Positions 14,800-24,075 of a stretch of 31,487 nucleotides of DNA are shown here, one piece after another. The stretch is from Rhodobacteraceae bacterium UBA6141. GTDB lineage: Bacteria; Pseudomonadota; Alphaproteobacteria; Rhodobacterales; Rhodobacteraceae. Location: positions 18,854 through 50,340 of the forward strand of contig DIVD01000035.1 of NCBI GenBank assembly GCA_002423245.1. The letters run 5' to 3'. Both the position numbers and the translations under genes were made by a program. A model generated the notes under the pieces. The model ran no database searches. It saw only the letters and a list, made by a program, of their open reading frames with translations, and was not told where the DNA came from. Position 1 is the first letter of the stretch. Each line of letters begins with the position of its first letter.

Positions 14800-15702
14800 T
14801 CAGACCCTGACCACGGGCACATCGACCAGTTGCGCCACCAGCAGCATCAGCAGCGCCGCGCCGAGCAGTCCGTCGAAGCGGTCCAGCAGCCCGCCATGCC
14901 CCGGGATCAGGCGCGAGCTGTCCTTGACCCCCGCCCGCCGCTTGATCGCGCTTTCGGCGATGTCGCCCATCTGCGAGGCCAGCGCCACCGCCGCCGAGAT
15001 CCACGGCAGGTCCGGCCCGGCGGTGGTGAACATCCCGAACGCCAGCCCCACCAGCGCCGCCCCGACCCAGCCCGCGACCGTGCCAGACCAGGTCTTCTTC
15101 GGGCTGACGCGCGGCCAGAACTTCGGCCCGCCAAGCGCCTTGCCGGCGAAATAGCCCGCGATGTCGGTGACCACCACCAGCGCCACCAGCCAGCCCAGCC
15201 ACAGCACGCCATGGTCGGCGCGGAACGAGACGAGCCCGTAGGCCGCCTGCAGCACCGCGAAGGAATAGAGCGCGAATAGCAGCCGGTCGCGCATCGGCAC
15301 GGCGACCGAGGCCAGCGCGGGCGCCAGCAGCAGCAGCCCGCCCCAGCCCCAGCCCCAATAGCCGACGCCGCCGCCCTGCCCCGGCCAGAACTGCGCCAGC
15401 GCCAGCGCGCCGAGCAGGCAGGCCCCTGCCATCAGGCCCAGCACCCTTGCAGCGCGCGCCGCAGGCGACAGCATCGCCGCAAGCTCCCACACCATCAGCC
15501 CGGCCGCGAGGATCGCGAGCCCCGCGAACCACCAGCCGCCGGCCCAGATCAGCAGCAGCCCGCCACCCGCCATCACGAGGCCGGAGATCAGCCGCGGCCC
15601 CAGATCGGCCCAACGCGACATGCGCCCCGAGGACGGCCCGGCGGGCGGGGCGGCGGGGGTCTTGTCCGGTCCGGCGCCGGGCCTCTCGCCCCTGTCGGTC
15701 AT
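14800..15702 (-). CDS. cdsA: Phosphatidate cytidylyltransferase (CDP-diglyceride synthase)
   Basis: A 300-residue inner-membrane enzyme that makes CDP-diacylglycerol from phosphatidate and CTP, the branch point of phospholipid synthesis. The C-terminal signature SPKKTWSGTVAGW ... SRLIPGHGGLLDRFDGL is present with its conserved Lys, Asp and Gly residues. About eight hydrophobic segments precede and include it. The ATG at 15702 gives MTDRGERPGAG; residues 1-28 are polar and an ATG at 15621 (MSRWADLGPRL) is a possible alternative. A run YWGWGWGG in one periplasmic stretch reflects a short CCAGCC-rich repeat. The stop lies one base before the dxr start. Confidence 0.94.
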   Translation of the reverse strand: MTDRGERPGAGPDKTPAAPPAGPSSGRMSRWADLGPRLISGLVMAGGGLLLIWAGGWWFAGLAILAAGLMVWELAAMLSPAARAARVLGLMAGACLLGALALAQFWPGQGGGVGYWGWGWGGLLLLAPALASVAVPMRDRLLFALYSFAVLQAAYGLVSFRADHGVLWLGWLVALVVVTDIAGYFAGKALGGPKFWPRVSPKKTWSGTVAGWVGAALVGLAFGMFTTAGPDLPWISAAVALASQMGDIAESAIKRRAGVKDSSRLIPGHGGLLDRFDGLLGAALLMLLVAQLVDVPVVRV

Positions 15703-15821
15703 CTGCTTGCGTCCTCCTGCCCGTCGCGGCCTCGTGCGGTCTGCCGCAGTTGCCCGAGGGCTTACCCGCCCGGCCTGCCGCAGCGCAATCCCCCATGGCG
15801 GCGCCCGGGCCCCCGCAAGCG

Positions 15822-15860
15822 TGAACTCTGGCCTGAACTCTTGGCCTGAACTCTTGGGCC
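15822..15860. repeat. 12-14 bp tandem repeat between uppS and cdsA
   Basis: TGAACTCTGGCC, TGAACTCTTGGCC and TGAACTCTTGGGCC follow one another at 15822, 15834 and 15847. The three copies differ in length by one base each. The array sits in the 268-base gap between uppS and cdsA, where I see no other clear element; a downstream promoter for cdsA is possible but not obvious. Confidence 0.85.
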
Positions 15861-15970
15861 TGAGGTCCGGCAAGCGCGGTATGGGGCAAGCACAGCGCCT
15901 GCGCCTGCCCGCCCTGCCCGCCGCCAGCCTGGGGCATCCGGGGCCAATGGCGCCGGGTCGCGCCCCGGCC

Positions 15971-16714
15971 CTAGCCGGCCAGCACCCCGCCAAAGCGCCG
16001 CTCGCGGCCGCCGAAGCGGGCGAGGATTCCCGCCAGGACCTCGGGGGTGAAATCCGGCCAGAGCACCGGGGTGAACTCGTATTCGGCATAGGCCGCCTGC
16101 CAGGGCAGGAAGTTCGAGGTCCGCGTCTCGCCCGAGGTGCGGATCACGAGGTCCGGATCGGGGAAACCCGCCGTATCGAGCCGCGCCGCCAGCGCCGCCT
16201 CATCCGCCTCGGCGGGGGACAGACGGCCCGCCGCCACATCCTCGCACATCCGGCGCGCGGCGCGGGTCAGCTCGTCCCGCCCGCCGTAATTGATTGCCAC
16301 GGTGAAGTTGACGCGGGAATTGCCCGAGGTGCGCGCCTCGATCCCCGCCATCAGCCGTTGCAGCCTGGGGTCCAGCCGCTCGCGCGCGCCGATGAAGCGC
16401 AGCCGCACGCCCTCGGCCGACATCGCATCGGCCTCGCGTTCGATGTAGCGCGCGAAAATGCGCATCAGGCCAAGCACTTCCTCGGTCGAGCGCTTCCAGT
16501 TCTCGGTCGAGAACGCATAGACCGTCAGCCACTCGATCCCCAGATCCGGGCAGGCGCGCACGACCTCCTTCACGCGCTCGGCGCCCTTGCGATGTCCGAC
16601 CAGCCGCGGCCAGCCGCGCGAGGTCGCCCAGCGGCCGTTGCCATCCATGATGATGGCGACATGCGCGGGCCCGCATGCCGACGGCGCCTTGTCGTTCACG
16701 TCCTTGGCGGCCAT
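15971..16714 (-). CDS. uppS: Di-trans,poly-cis-undecaprenyl-diphosphate synthase
   Basis: A 247-residue cis-prenyltransferase that extends farnesyl-PP with eight isopentenyl units to give the C55 lipid carrier for peptidoglycan and O-antigen. Asp24 in VAIIMDGNGRWA is the catalytic aspartate. YAFSTENWKRS (75-85) and the C-terminal RTSGETRTSNFLPWQ ... EYEFTPVLWPDF block are diagnostic. Start at 16714 gives a short polar lead before the conserved core. It follows frr by 52 bases on the same strand. The gap to the next gene, cdsA, is 268 bases and holds a tandem repeat. Confidence 0.97.
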   Translation of the reverse strand: MAAKDVNDKAPSACGPAHVAIIMDGNGRWATSRGWPRLVGHRKGAERVKEVVRACPDLGIEWLTVYAFSTENWKRSTEEVLGLMRIFARYIEREADAMSAEGVRLRFIGARERLDPRLQRLMAGIEARTSGNSRVNFTVAINYGGRDELTRAARRMCEDVAAGRLSPAEADEAALAARLDTAGFPDPDLVIRTSGETRTSNFLPWQAAYAEYEFTPVLWPDFTPEVLAGILARFGGRERRFGGVLAG

Positions 16715-16766
16715 CGGGACCGGTCCTCGCTCGGGTTTGGGAGGGTCTGCAAAGCGTCCTCGCAGG

Positions 16767-17327
16767 TCAGACCTGCATGATTTCCGCCTGCTTGGCCTCC
16801 AGCGCCTTGTCTATGGCGGCGATGGCCTTGTCGGTCAGCGCCTGCACCTCGTCGGACCAGAATTTCTGGTCGTCCTCGCTCATCCCCTCCCTGGCCTTCT
16901 TGATCTGGTCCATGCCGTCGCGCCGCACGTTGCGCACCGCGACGCGCGCGTGCTCGGCATATTGCGCGGCAACGCGGGTCAGCTCGCGCCGGCGTTCCTC
17001 GTTCAGTTCGGGGATCGGCAGCATGATGATGGTGCCGTTGGTCTGCGGGTTGATGCCGAGCCCGCTTTCGCGGATGGCCTTCTCGACCTTGCCCACCATC
17101 GCCTTGTCCCAGATGTTGATCGTGACCATCCGCGGTTCGGGCACGTTCACGGTGCCAAGCTGGTTGATCGGCGTCATCTGCCCATAGGCATCGACCTGGA
17201 TCGGCTCCACCAGCGAGGCCGAGGCGCGGCCCGTGCGCAGCGAGGAGAATTCCATCCGGAGCGAGGCCATGGCGCCCTCCATCCGGCGGCTGAGGTCGTC
17301 CATGTCGATCTCGATTTCTTCGGCCAT
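16767..17327 (-). CDS. frr: Ribosome recycling factor
   Basis: A 186-residue protein that, with EF-G, splits post-termination ribosomes. It has the usual two-domain layout: the long three-helix bundle from both ends (DLSRRMEGAMASLRMEFSSLRTGRAS at the start, DGMDQIKKAREGMSEDD near 137-153) and the middle beta domain (VDAYGQMTPINQLGTVNVPEPRMVTI). The NPQTNGTIIMLPIPELNEERRREL block is highly conserved. Length matches the family exactly. It lies 69 bases downstream of pyrH on the same strand, the normal bacterial pair. Confidence 0.98.
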   Translation of the reverse strand: MAEEIEIDMDDLSRRMEGAMASLRMEFSSLRTGRASASLVEPIQVDAYGQMTPINQLGTVNVPEPRMVTINIWDKAMVGKVEKAIRESGLGINPQTNGTIIMLPIPELNEERRRELTRVAAQYAEHARVAVRNVRRDGMDQIKKAREGMSEDDQKFWSDEVQALTDKAIAAIDKALEAKQAEIMQV

Positions 17328-17396
17328 GTGTCGTGTCTTTCCGTCAGTTTGCCTTGCGCGCCGCTATAGCCGAGCCCATGCCCGAAAGATAGGGCG

Positions 17397-18140
17397 TCAT
17401 CCTTTCACAAGTGTATACGTCCCCCGCCCGGCGAGAATGCCGCGAAAGCCCCCGGGCTCGTCGAGCGAGAACACGATGATCGGCAGGTTGTTGTCCCGCG
17501 CCAGCGCGATGGCCGAGGCATCCATGACGCCGAGGTGCCTTTGCAGCACCTCGTCATAGCTCACGCGGTCATAGCGTCTGGCATCCGCGTGCTTCCTCGG
17601 ATCCTTGTCATAGACCCCGTCCACCTTGGTGCCCTTGAAGATCGCCTGGCAGGCCATCTCGTTCGCGCGCAGCGTCGCGGCGGTGTCGGTGGTGAAATAG
17701 GGGTTGCCGGTGCCCGCCGCGAAGATCACCACGCGGCCCTTTTCAAGGTGGCGCACGGCACGGCGGCGGATGTAGGGCTCGCAGACCTGGTCCATCGGGA
17801 TCGCCGAGATCACCCGGGTGTTGATGCCAAGCGCCTCGAGCGCCGCCTGCATCGCCAGCGCGTTCATCACCGTGGCGAGCATCCCCATGTAGTCGGCCGT
17901 CGTCCGCTCCATCCCCTGCGCCGAGCCCTGCAGCCCGCGAAAGATGTTGCCACCGCCGATGACCATGCAGATCTCGACGCCGAGGTCGTAGACCGACTTC
18001 ACCTCCTGCGCGATGCGCGAGACGGTCGGCGGGTGCAGCCCGAAGCCCTGGTCCCCCATCAGCGCCTCGCCCGAGATCTTCAGAAGCACGCGCCTGTAGG
18101 TCACCTGCGGCTCGTCCGGCGTCCGTTCCAGCCTCGTCAT
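17397..18140 (-). CDS. pyrH: UMP kinase
   Basis: A 247-residue amino-acid-kinase-fold enzyme that phosphorylates UMP to UDP in pyrimidine synthesis; cytosolic hexamer. The N-terminal LLKISGEALMGD (19-30), the GGGNIFRG loop (62-69), the UMP-binding TADYMGMLATVMNALA and the DGVYDKDPR motif are all present. It carries a polar lead of about 15 residues before the core, common in alphaproteobacteria. It is the first gene of the long minus-strand envelope cluster in this window; the usual upstream partners rpsB and tsf are not here, and miaA on the other strand replaces them. Confidence 0.98.
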   Translation of the reverse strand: MTRLERTPDEPQVTYRRVLLKISGEALMGDQGFGLHPPTVSRIAQEVKSVYDLGVEICMVIGGGNIFRGLQGSAQGMERTTADYMGMLATVMNALAMQAALEALGINTRVISAIPMDQVCEPYIRRRAVRHLEKGRVVIFAAGTGNPYFTTDTAATLRANEMACQAIFKGTKVDGVYDKDPRKHADARRYDRVSYDEVLQRHLGVMDASAIALARDNNLPIIVFSLDEPGGFRGILAGRGTYTLVKG

Positions 18141-18193
18141 GTTGCGTCCCTCGCTTGCTTCTGCCCGGCTTGCCCCTGCTCCGGTCGGCCGGC

Positions 18194-18222
18194 AAGATGC
18201 GGCAAATCCTGCCGGTGTTCAA
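18194..18222 (-). promoter_or_regulatory. Weak candidate pyrH promoter
   Basis: On the minus strand TTGAAC (18217-18222) and CATCTT (18194-18199) are 17 bases apart, 54 bases before the pyrH ATG, in the divergent pyrH-miaA gap. Match to consensus is only fair, so this is tentative. Confidence 0.25.
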
Positions 18223-18303
18223 CGGGGCAGGCAAGGAAAATGCTGCATTGCAGCGCGGGGCGCGGCGCGAACCGGGTGAAGAAAGGTCGGCAAGGCATTG
18301 GAG

Positions 18304-19194
18304 ATGCTGAAGGATCTGGCGTCTGACATGCCGGTGGTCATTGCCGGGCCGACGGCTTCGGGGAAATCCGCGCTCGCGCTGGCGATTGCCGAGCGGCAGG
18401 GCGGCGTGATCGTCAATGCCGATGCGCTGCAGGTCTGGGGCTGCTGGCGGGTGCTGACCGCGCGGCCCTCGCCCGCCGAGGAAGCGCGGGCGCCGCACCG
18501 GCTCTACGGGCATCTGCCGAAGGGGGCGGAGTATTCGGTCGGCCACTGGCTGCGCGAGGTGGCGCCGCTGCTGGCGGGCCCGGCGCGGCCGATCATCGTG
18601 GGCGGCACCGGGCTCTACCTCTCGGCGCTGACCGGGGGGCTGGCGGAGATCCCGCCGGTGCCGCCCGCGGTGCGGGCCGAGGCCGAGGCGCGCATCGCCG
18701 AGGGCGGCGCGGGCGCCTTGCTGGCCGGGATCGACGCCGCCACCCGGGCCCGGATCGACGTGCGGAACCCCGCCCGCATCCAGCGCGCCTGGGAGGTGCA
18801 GCGCGCGACCGGGCGCGGCCTGGCCGACTGGCAGGCCGCGACCGGGCCGGCGCTGCTGCCCCCTGGCCGGGCGCGGCTCGTGGTGCTGGAGGCGGGGCGC
18901 GACTGGCTGGCCGCGCGGATCGACCGGCGCTTTCGCGCGATGCTGGCGGGCGGCGCGCTGGAGGAGGCGCGGGCGGTGCTGCCGGACTGGTCCCCCGCCG
19001 CGCCCTGGGCAAGGGCGATCGGCGCGCCTGAACTGGTGGCGCATCTGCGCGGCGAGATCACGCTGGAGCAGGCGGCGGCGGCGGCGCAGGCGGCAAGCCG
19101 GCAATATGCCAAGCGGCAGCGGACCTGGTTCCGCTCGCGGATGAGGGGCTGGGAGCGGGTGGCGGCGGGTCGAGAGGGCGGCGGGACCGGGTGA
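18304..19194 (+). CDS. miaA: tRNA dimethylallyltransferase
   Basis: A 296-residue enzyme that adds a dimethylallyl group to A37 of tRNAs reading UNN codons. The P-loop GPTASGKS (15-22), Asp40 in the NADALQVW segment (the place of the catalytic Asp in DSxQ-type motifs), VGGTGLYLSAL and the later NPARIQRAWEVQRATG and QYAKRQRTWFR blocks identify it. The ATG at 18304 has AAGG eight bases upstream; a TTG two codons earlier and an ATG at 18328 are less likely. It is read divergently from pyrH. The dimethylallyl-PP it uses comes from the MEP pathway, whose dxr gene is nearby, though the two are on opposite strands. Confidence 0.94.
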   Translation: MLKDLASDMPVVIAGPTASGKSALALAIAERQGGVIVNADALQVWGCWRVLTARPSPAEEARAPHRLYGHLPKGAEYSVGHWLREVAPLLAGPARPIIVGGTGLYLSALTGGLAEIPPVPPAVRAEAEARIAEGGAGALLAGIDAATRARIDVRNPARIQRAWEVQRATGRGLADWQAATGPALLPPGRARLVVLEAGRDWLAARIDRRFRAMLAGGALEEARAVLPDWSPAAPWARAIGAPELVAHLRGEITLEQAAAAAQAASRQYAKRQRTWFRSRMRGWERVAAGREGGGTG

Positions 19195-19223
19195 CGGCAC
19201 GGGTCTCGCAGGGGTGTGTTCAG

Positions 19224-19274
19224 GGGTTCCGCGCGCGGGTTCTGCGCGCGGGTTCTGCGCGCGGGTTCTGCGCG
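19224..19274. repeat. 13-bp tandem repeat, four copies
   Basis: GGGTTCTGCGCGC is repeated at 19237 and 19250, nearly completed at 19263, and preceded by a variant with TTCC at 19224. The units abut with no spacers. Confidence 0.9.
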
Positions 19275-19455
19275 GGGGGGGCTATGCGCGCCGGCGGGCG
19301 GCGTGTAGCCTTGGCAGGCCGCGCGGCATCACCCTGCCGCACCCGCCGCGCCATGCGCTGCGCCAACCAACTGCGGGAACAACTCGCCGGACGGGGGGGT
19401 TGGACCCGGACGCGGGGACCCCCCTGCCCCGCCCAACCGGAGGCCGCGTCCTCGC

Positions 19456-19499
19456 CCCGTCCAGTCCCGCCCGCAAGCCCGTCCAGTCCCGCCCGCAAG
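19456..19499. repeat. 22-bp perfect tandem duplication
   Basis: Bases 19456-19477 are repeated exactly at 19478-19499; the unit begins CCCGTCCAGTCC and ends CCGCAAG. It ends 17 bases before the ATG of the 2Fe-2S subunit gene and so lies in its leader or promoter region. Confidence 0.92.
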
Positions 19500-19516
19500 C
19501 AAGTATAGGCCCGCTG

Positions 19517-20028
19517 ATGCACGTAACCCTGAAGATCAATGACAGCGCCCATGACCTGACGCTCGATCCGCGCACCACGCTGCTCGATGCGATCCGCCTT
19601 CATGCCGGGCTGACCGGCACCAAGAAGGGCTGCGATCACGGCCAGTGCGGCGCCTGCACGGTGCTGGTGAACGGGCGGCGGATCAATGCCTGCCTCTCGC
19701 TGGCGGTGATGCATGAGGGCGACGAGATCACCACCATCGAGGGGCTCGGCTCGCCCGATGCCCTGTCGCCCCTTCAGGCCGCCTTCGTCGAAACCGACGG
19801 CTTTCAGTGCGGCTATTGCACCCCCGGCCAGATCTGTTCCGCGACCGCGATGCTGGAAGAGATCCGGGCGGGCTGGCCCAGCCATGTGTCGGCCTCGCTG
19901 GACGGCCCGGCCCTGCCGACCGAGGCCGAGATCGCGGAACGGATGAGCGGCAACCTCTGCCGCTGTTCGGCCTATCCCAACATCGTCGCCGCGATCCGGC
20001 TGGTCGCGGCTGCACGGGAGGACGCGGC

Positions 20029-20032
<4 letters not shown>
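19517..20032 (+). CDS. Molybdenum hydroxylase 2Fe-2S subunit (PaoA/YagT-like)
   Basis: A 171-residue electron-transfer subunit of a xanthine-oxidase-family enzyme. The N-terminal plant-type ferredoxin domain has Cys39, Cys44 and Cys47 in KKGCDHGQCGACTV plus Cys59; the C-terminal helical domain has Cys98 and Cys101 in FQCGYCTPGQI and Cys148 and Cys150 in GNLCRCSAY, giving two [2Fe-2S] clusters. E. coli PaoA has a Tat signal; here the ATG at 19517 gives MHVTLKINDS directly, and the open frame upstream has no twin-Arg plus hydrophobic stretch, so the enzyme is probably cytosolic. It overlaps the next gene by four bases (ATGA). An insert at 119-136 (AGWPSHVSASLDGPALPT) is in the usual linker. Confidence 0.9.
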
Positions 20033-21050
<1,018 letters not shown>

Positions 21051-21054
<4 letters not shown>

Positions 21055-23273
21055 CCCGCCACCTGAAACTCGACGGCCCCGACACCAGCCGCCGGCTCGA
21101 CGGCATGGCCCAGGGCGTGCTTGGCCGGGGCGAGCCGCGCCCCGAAGGCGCGCTGAAGGTCACCGGCCGGGCGCTCTATACCGGCGACCGGCAGCCCGCG
21201 GGCGCGGCGCATGGCGCGCTGGTCCGCGCCACGATCACCAGGGGCCGCGTCACCGCGCTGAACGCGGCGCCGGTGCTGGCGATGCCGGGCGTGCTGGCGG
21301 TGATCGACGATCCGCGCCTCGTGCGCCATTCCGGCCCGGGCGGCCAGCCCAATCCGCCCGAGGCGGATGCGCGCAGCGTGGTCTATCACGGCCAGCCGGT
21401 CGCGCTGGTCGTGGCGGAAACCCCCGAACAGGCCCGCCATGCCGCCCGGGCGCTGCGCCCCGACTACGCGCCCGAGGATGCGGTGACCGACCCCGAGGAT
21501 CCCCGCGCGCCCGTGGACCTGCCCGAGAAGAAGCAGGCCAGCACCGGCGATCTGGACAGCGCGATCGAAACCGCCGACGTGGTGATCGACCGCAGCTACC
21601 GCACCGCCTCGATGTCCGCCGCGGCGATGGAGCCACATGCGACGCTGGCCGAATGGGAGGGCGACCGGCTGACCCTGCACGGCACCTTGCAGATGCTGGC
21701 GGTGGCGCGCGCGCAGCTGGCGGCCGCATTGCAGATCGGCGAGGACCGGATCCGCATCCTCGCCCCGCATGTCGGCGGCGGCTTCGGCTCCAAGCTCGGC
21801 ATCACGCCCGAAACCGTTGCGGCGGCGATCGCGGCGCGGCAGATCGGACGGCCGGTCTATGTCGTCTGCGCGCGGCCCGAGGCGCTGGAGATGGTCTCGC
21901 GCCGGTCGGAAACCTTGCAGCGTATCCGGCTTGCCGCCGATGAAAGCGGGCGGCTGACCGGCATCGGCCATGAATCGCTGGTCTCGAACCTGCCGGGGCA
22001 GAGCTTTTCCGAACCCGTGCAGCAGGCCACCCATTTCACCTACGAGGCCGCGCATCGCCGCATCGTGCACCGCGTCGCCCGCGTGCACCGGATGATGGCG
22101 GGCCCGGTCCGCGCCCCGGGCGAGGCGGTGGGCGCCACCGTGTTCGAATGCGCGATGGACGAGCTTGCGGACCGGCTGGGCCTGTGCCCCGTCGCGCTGC
22201 GGCTGCGCAACATCCCGAAGGCGGAGCCGGTCAGCGGCAGGCCCTATTCGTCGAACATGCTTGCCGCCTGCCTGACCGAAGGCGCCCGCCGCTTCGGCTG
22301 GGACGAGCGGCACGCCGCCCCCCGCGCCCGCCGCGAGGGCGAATGGTGGATCGGGATGGGCATGGCCTCGGCCGTGCGCGTCAACCTGGTGATGGAGGCG
22401 AAGGCGCGGGTCACGCTGCACCCCGAGGCGACGGCGCTGGTGGAAACCGACATGACCGACATCGGCACCGGCAGCTATGCGGTCCTGACCCAGATCGCGG
22501 CGGAACTGCTGGGCCTGCCGATGCAGGCGGTGGCGACGGTGCTGGGCGATACCGAGTTGCCGAAAAGCTCGGGCTCGGGCGGATCGTTCGGCGCGGCCTC
22601 CACCGGCACGGCGGTGTATCTGGCGTGTATGGAACTGCGCAGCCGGCTGGCCGAGGCGATGGGCTGCCCCGAGCCCGACCTTACGCTGAAGGACGGCCAT
22701 GCCATCCACGCCAATACCCGCCGCCCGATCGGCGAACTGATGGGCCGCGCCCTGATGCAGGCCGAGGGCCATGTGACGCCGGGCGATGCCACCGGCAAGG
22801 TGCGGCAGGCGACCTGGGGGGCGCATTTCGCCGAGGTCGCGGTCAATGCCGCCACCGGCGAGACGCGGCTGCGCCGGATGCAGGGCACCTTTGCCGCCGG
22901 CCGCATCCTCAATGCGCAGACGGCGCGGTCACAGCTGCTGGGCGGGATGATCTGGGGCATCGGCATGGCGCTGACCGAAGAGCTGGTGCATGACGCGCGC
23001 GACGGCCATGTGGTCAACCGCGACCTTGCCGAATACCACCTGCCGGTGAACGCCGACGTGCCCGCGCTCGAGGTGCATCTGCTGGAGGAGACCGACGACT
23101 GGGCCACGCCGATGCAGGCCAAGGGCATCGGCGAGCTTGGCATCTGCGGCGCGGGCGCGGCGATCCTCAACGCGATCCACAATGCCTGCGGGGTGCGGGT
23201 GCGCAGCTTTCCGGCGACGCTGGACAAGGTGCTGGCCGGGCTGGAGCAGGCAGAGGCCGAAGCCGCCGGATAG
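21051..23273 (+). CDS. Molybdenum hydroxylase catalytic subunit (PaoC/YagR-like)
   Basis: A 740-residue molybdenum-cofactor subunit of the xanthine oxidase family. Visible landmarks: GEPRPEGALKVTGRALYTGD at the start of the first domain, HVGGGFGSKLG near 242-252 (cofactor loop), VRAPGEAVG with the conserved Arg, SGSGGSFGAASTG, and the catalytic base Glu695 in KGIGELGICGAGAAILNAI. The end GVRVRSFPATLDKVL is typical. Its size and the 4Fe-4S partner match the aldehyde-oxidising PaoABC group more than xanthine dehydrogenase. No XdhC/PaoD-type chaperone gene, which inserts the sulfurated cofactor, is found next to it in this window. It is the last gene of the unit and converges on ccmG with 93 bases between. 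Confidence 0.93.
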
Positions 23274-23276
23274 CCG

Positions 23277-23291
23277 GCCCCGAGCCGGGGC
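23277..23291. terminator. Short hairpin after the molybdenum subunit gene
   Basis: GCCCC (23277-23281) pairs with GGGGC (23287-23291) over a five-base loop, three bases after the stop and between convergent genes. The stem is only five pairs and lacks a T-run, so it is a weak candidate. Confidence 0.2.
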
Positions 23292-23366
23292 GGGCAAGGG
23301 CAGCGCGGAGGGGCCGGCGCATGGTCTGCACGCCAAAGCTGCCCGCGCCGCGGCGACAGGAAGCCG

Positions 23367-23921
23367 CTAGCGGCCGCCGGCGCCTTCCGCGAGCGCCGGC
23401 CGGATGACGCTTTGCAGCGCCCGCTGCGTGATCGGCCCGGCGAAACGGGTGATGATCCTGCCCTCGCCGTCGATCACGAAGGTTTCGGGCACGCCATAGA
23501 CGCCCCAGTCCAGCGCCATGCGCCCCTCGGGGTCGGCGCCAACGGCGGCATAGGGGTTGCCGAGTTCCGCCAGAAAGCCGGTGGCATTGGCATAGTCCTG
23601 CGCGGCATCCTTGTAGTTGATGCCGTAGATCGGAACGCCCTCGGCCGCCAGCGCCTCGAGGTTGGGGTGTTCCACCCGGCAGGGCGCGCACCAGCTGGCC
23701 CAGAAGTTCACCAGCTTCACGCGGCCGTCGCGCAGGCTGGCATCGGTGAAGGGCGCGCCCTCGCCCGGCAGCGGCGCCAGCACCACCGGCGGCGCCTCGC
23801 GCCCGGCAAGCGCGGTCGGCAGTTGCGAGGGGTCATCGCGGTTCATCCCCCAGATGAACATCGCGGCAAGCCCGGCGAACAGCAGCGGCGGCAAGGCCAG
23901 CAGCGGCGAGATCCTAGTCAT
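23367..23921 (-). CDS. ccmG: Thiol:disulfide interchange protein CcmG/DsbE
   Basis: A 184-residue membrane-anchored periplasmic thioredoxin that reduces apocytochrome c or CcmH before haem attachment. One N-terminal transmembrane anchor (ISPLLALPPLLFAGLAAMFIWG, about 4-25) is followed by a thioredoxin fold with WCAPC (Cys78 and Cys81), the GINYKDAAQD segment typical of CcmG and the cis-Pro loop GVYGVPETFVID. It overlaps ccmD by eight bases. The later ccm genes (ccmE, ccmF, ccmH) are not in the window, so they must lie elsewhere. Confidence 0.95.
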   Translation of the reverse strand: MTRISPLLALPPLLFAGLAAMFIWGMNRDDPSQLPTALAGREAPPVVLAPLPGEGAPFTDASLRDGRVKLVNFWASWCAPCRVEHPNLEALAAEGVPIYGINYKDAAQDYANATGFLAELGNPYAAVGADPEGRMALDWGVYGVPETFVIDGEGRIITRFAGPITQRALQSVIRPALAEGAGGR

Positions 23922-24075
23922 GGCCGCGCCTCATCCGCCGTTCCTGCGCCTCGAGCGCGCGTTTCACCCGCGCCCCCCGCCACAGCGACAGCGCGACCAG
24001 CGCCGCCAGCAGCGCCAGCGTCACCCCGTAGGCCGACAGCACCGTGCCGGCATATCTGCCAAGTTCGGGGATCAT
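23914..24075 (-). CDS. ccmD: Haem exporter protein CcmD
   Basis: A 53-residue single-pass membrane protein that holds the CcmABC haem transporter together with haem-loaded CcmE. The sequence MIPELGRYAGTVLSAYGVT opens with the ELG-x-YA-x-fV-x2-AYG pattern of CcmD, followed by a hydrophobic segment (ALLAALVALSLW) and a basic, Arg/Glu-rich cytosolic tail. The ATG at 24075 overlaps the ccmC stop by four bases, which decides the start. Its end overlaps ccmG by eight bases. Size is normal. Confidence 0.92.
   Translation of the reverse strand: MIPELGRYAGTVLSAYGVTLALLAALVALSLWRGARVKRALEAQERRMRRGHD

Larger units (their letters stand above)
19195..19516. other. Repeat-bearing intergenic stretch between miaA and the molybdenum hydroxylase genes
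   Basis: These 322 bases hold no convincing gene. They contain the four-copy 13-bp array and a two-copy 22-bp array. No good -35/-10 pair is visible; TATAGG at 19504-19509 is the only -10-like hexamer and is very close to the next ATG. Open frames across it are Arg/Pro/Gly-rich and look like GC-rich noise. Confidence 0.6.

Noticed and set aside
17327..17397. GCCC-N8-GGGC stem between pyrH and frr
   Set aside because: Only four base pairs, no T-run, and the two genes are normally co-transcribed.
19224..19274. Possible CRISPR array (also the arrays at 12227 and 26108)
   Set aside because: The units abut directly without spacers, are only 12-15 bp, and no cas gene is present.
19191..19508. Small open frame between miaA and the molybdenum hydroxylase genes
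   Set aside because: It is built from the repeat arrays and Arg/Pro-rich sequence, with no ribosome site or recognisable motif.
19214..19516. In-frame extension of the 2Fe-2S subunit as a Tat signal
   Set aside because: It includes the tandem repeats and has no twin-Arg motif followed by a hydrophobic core.
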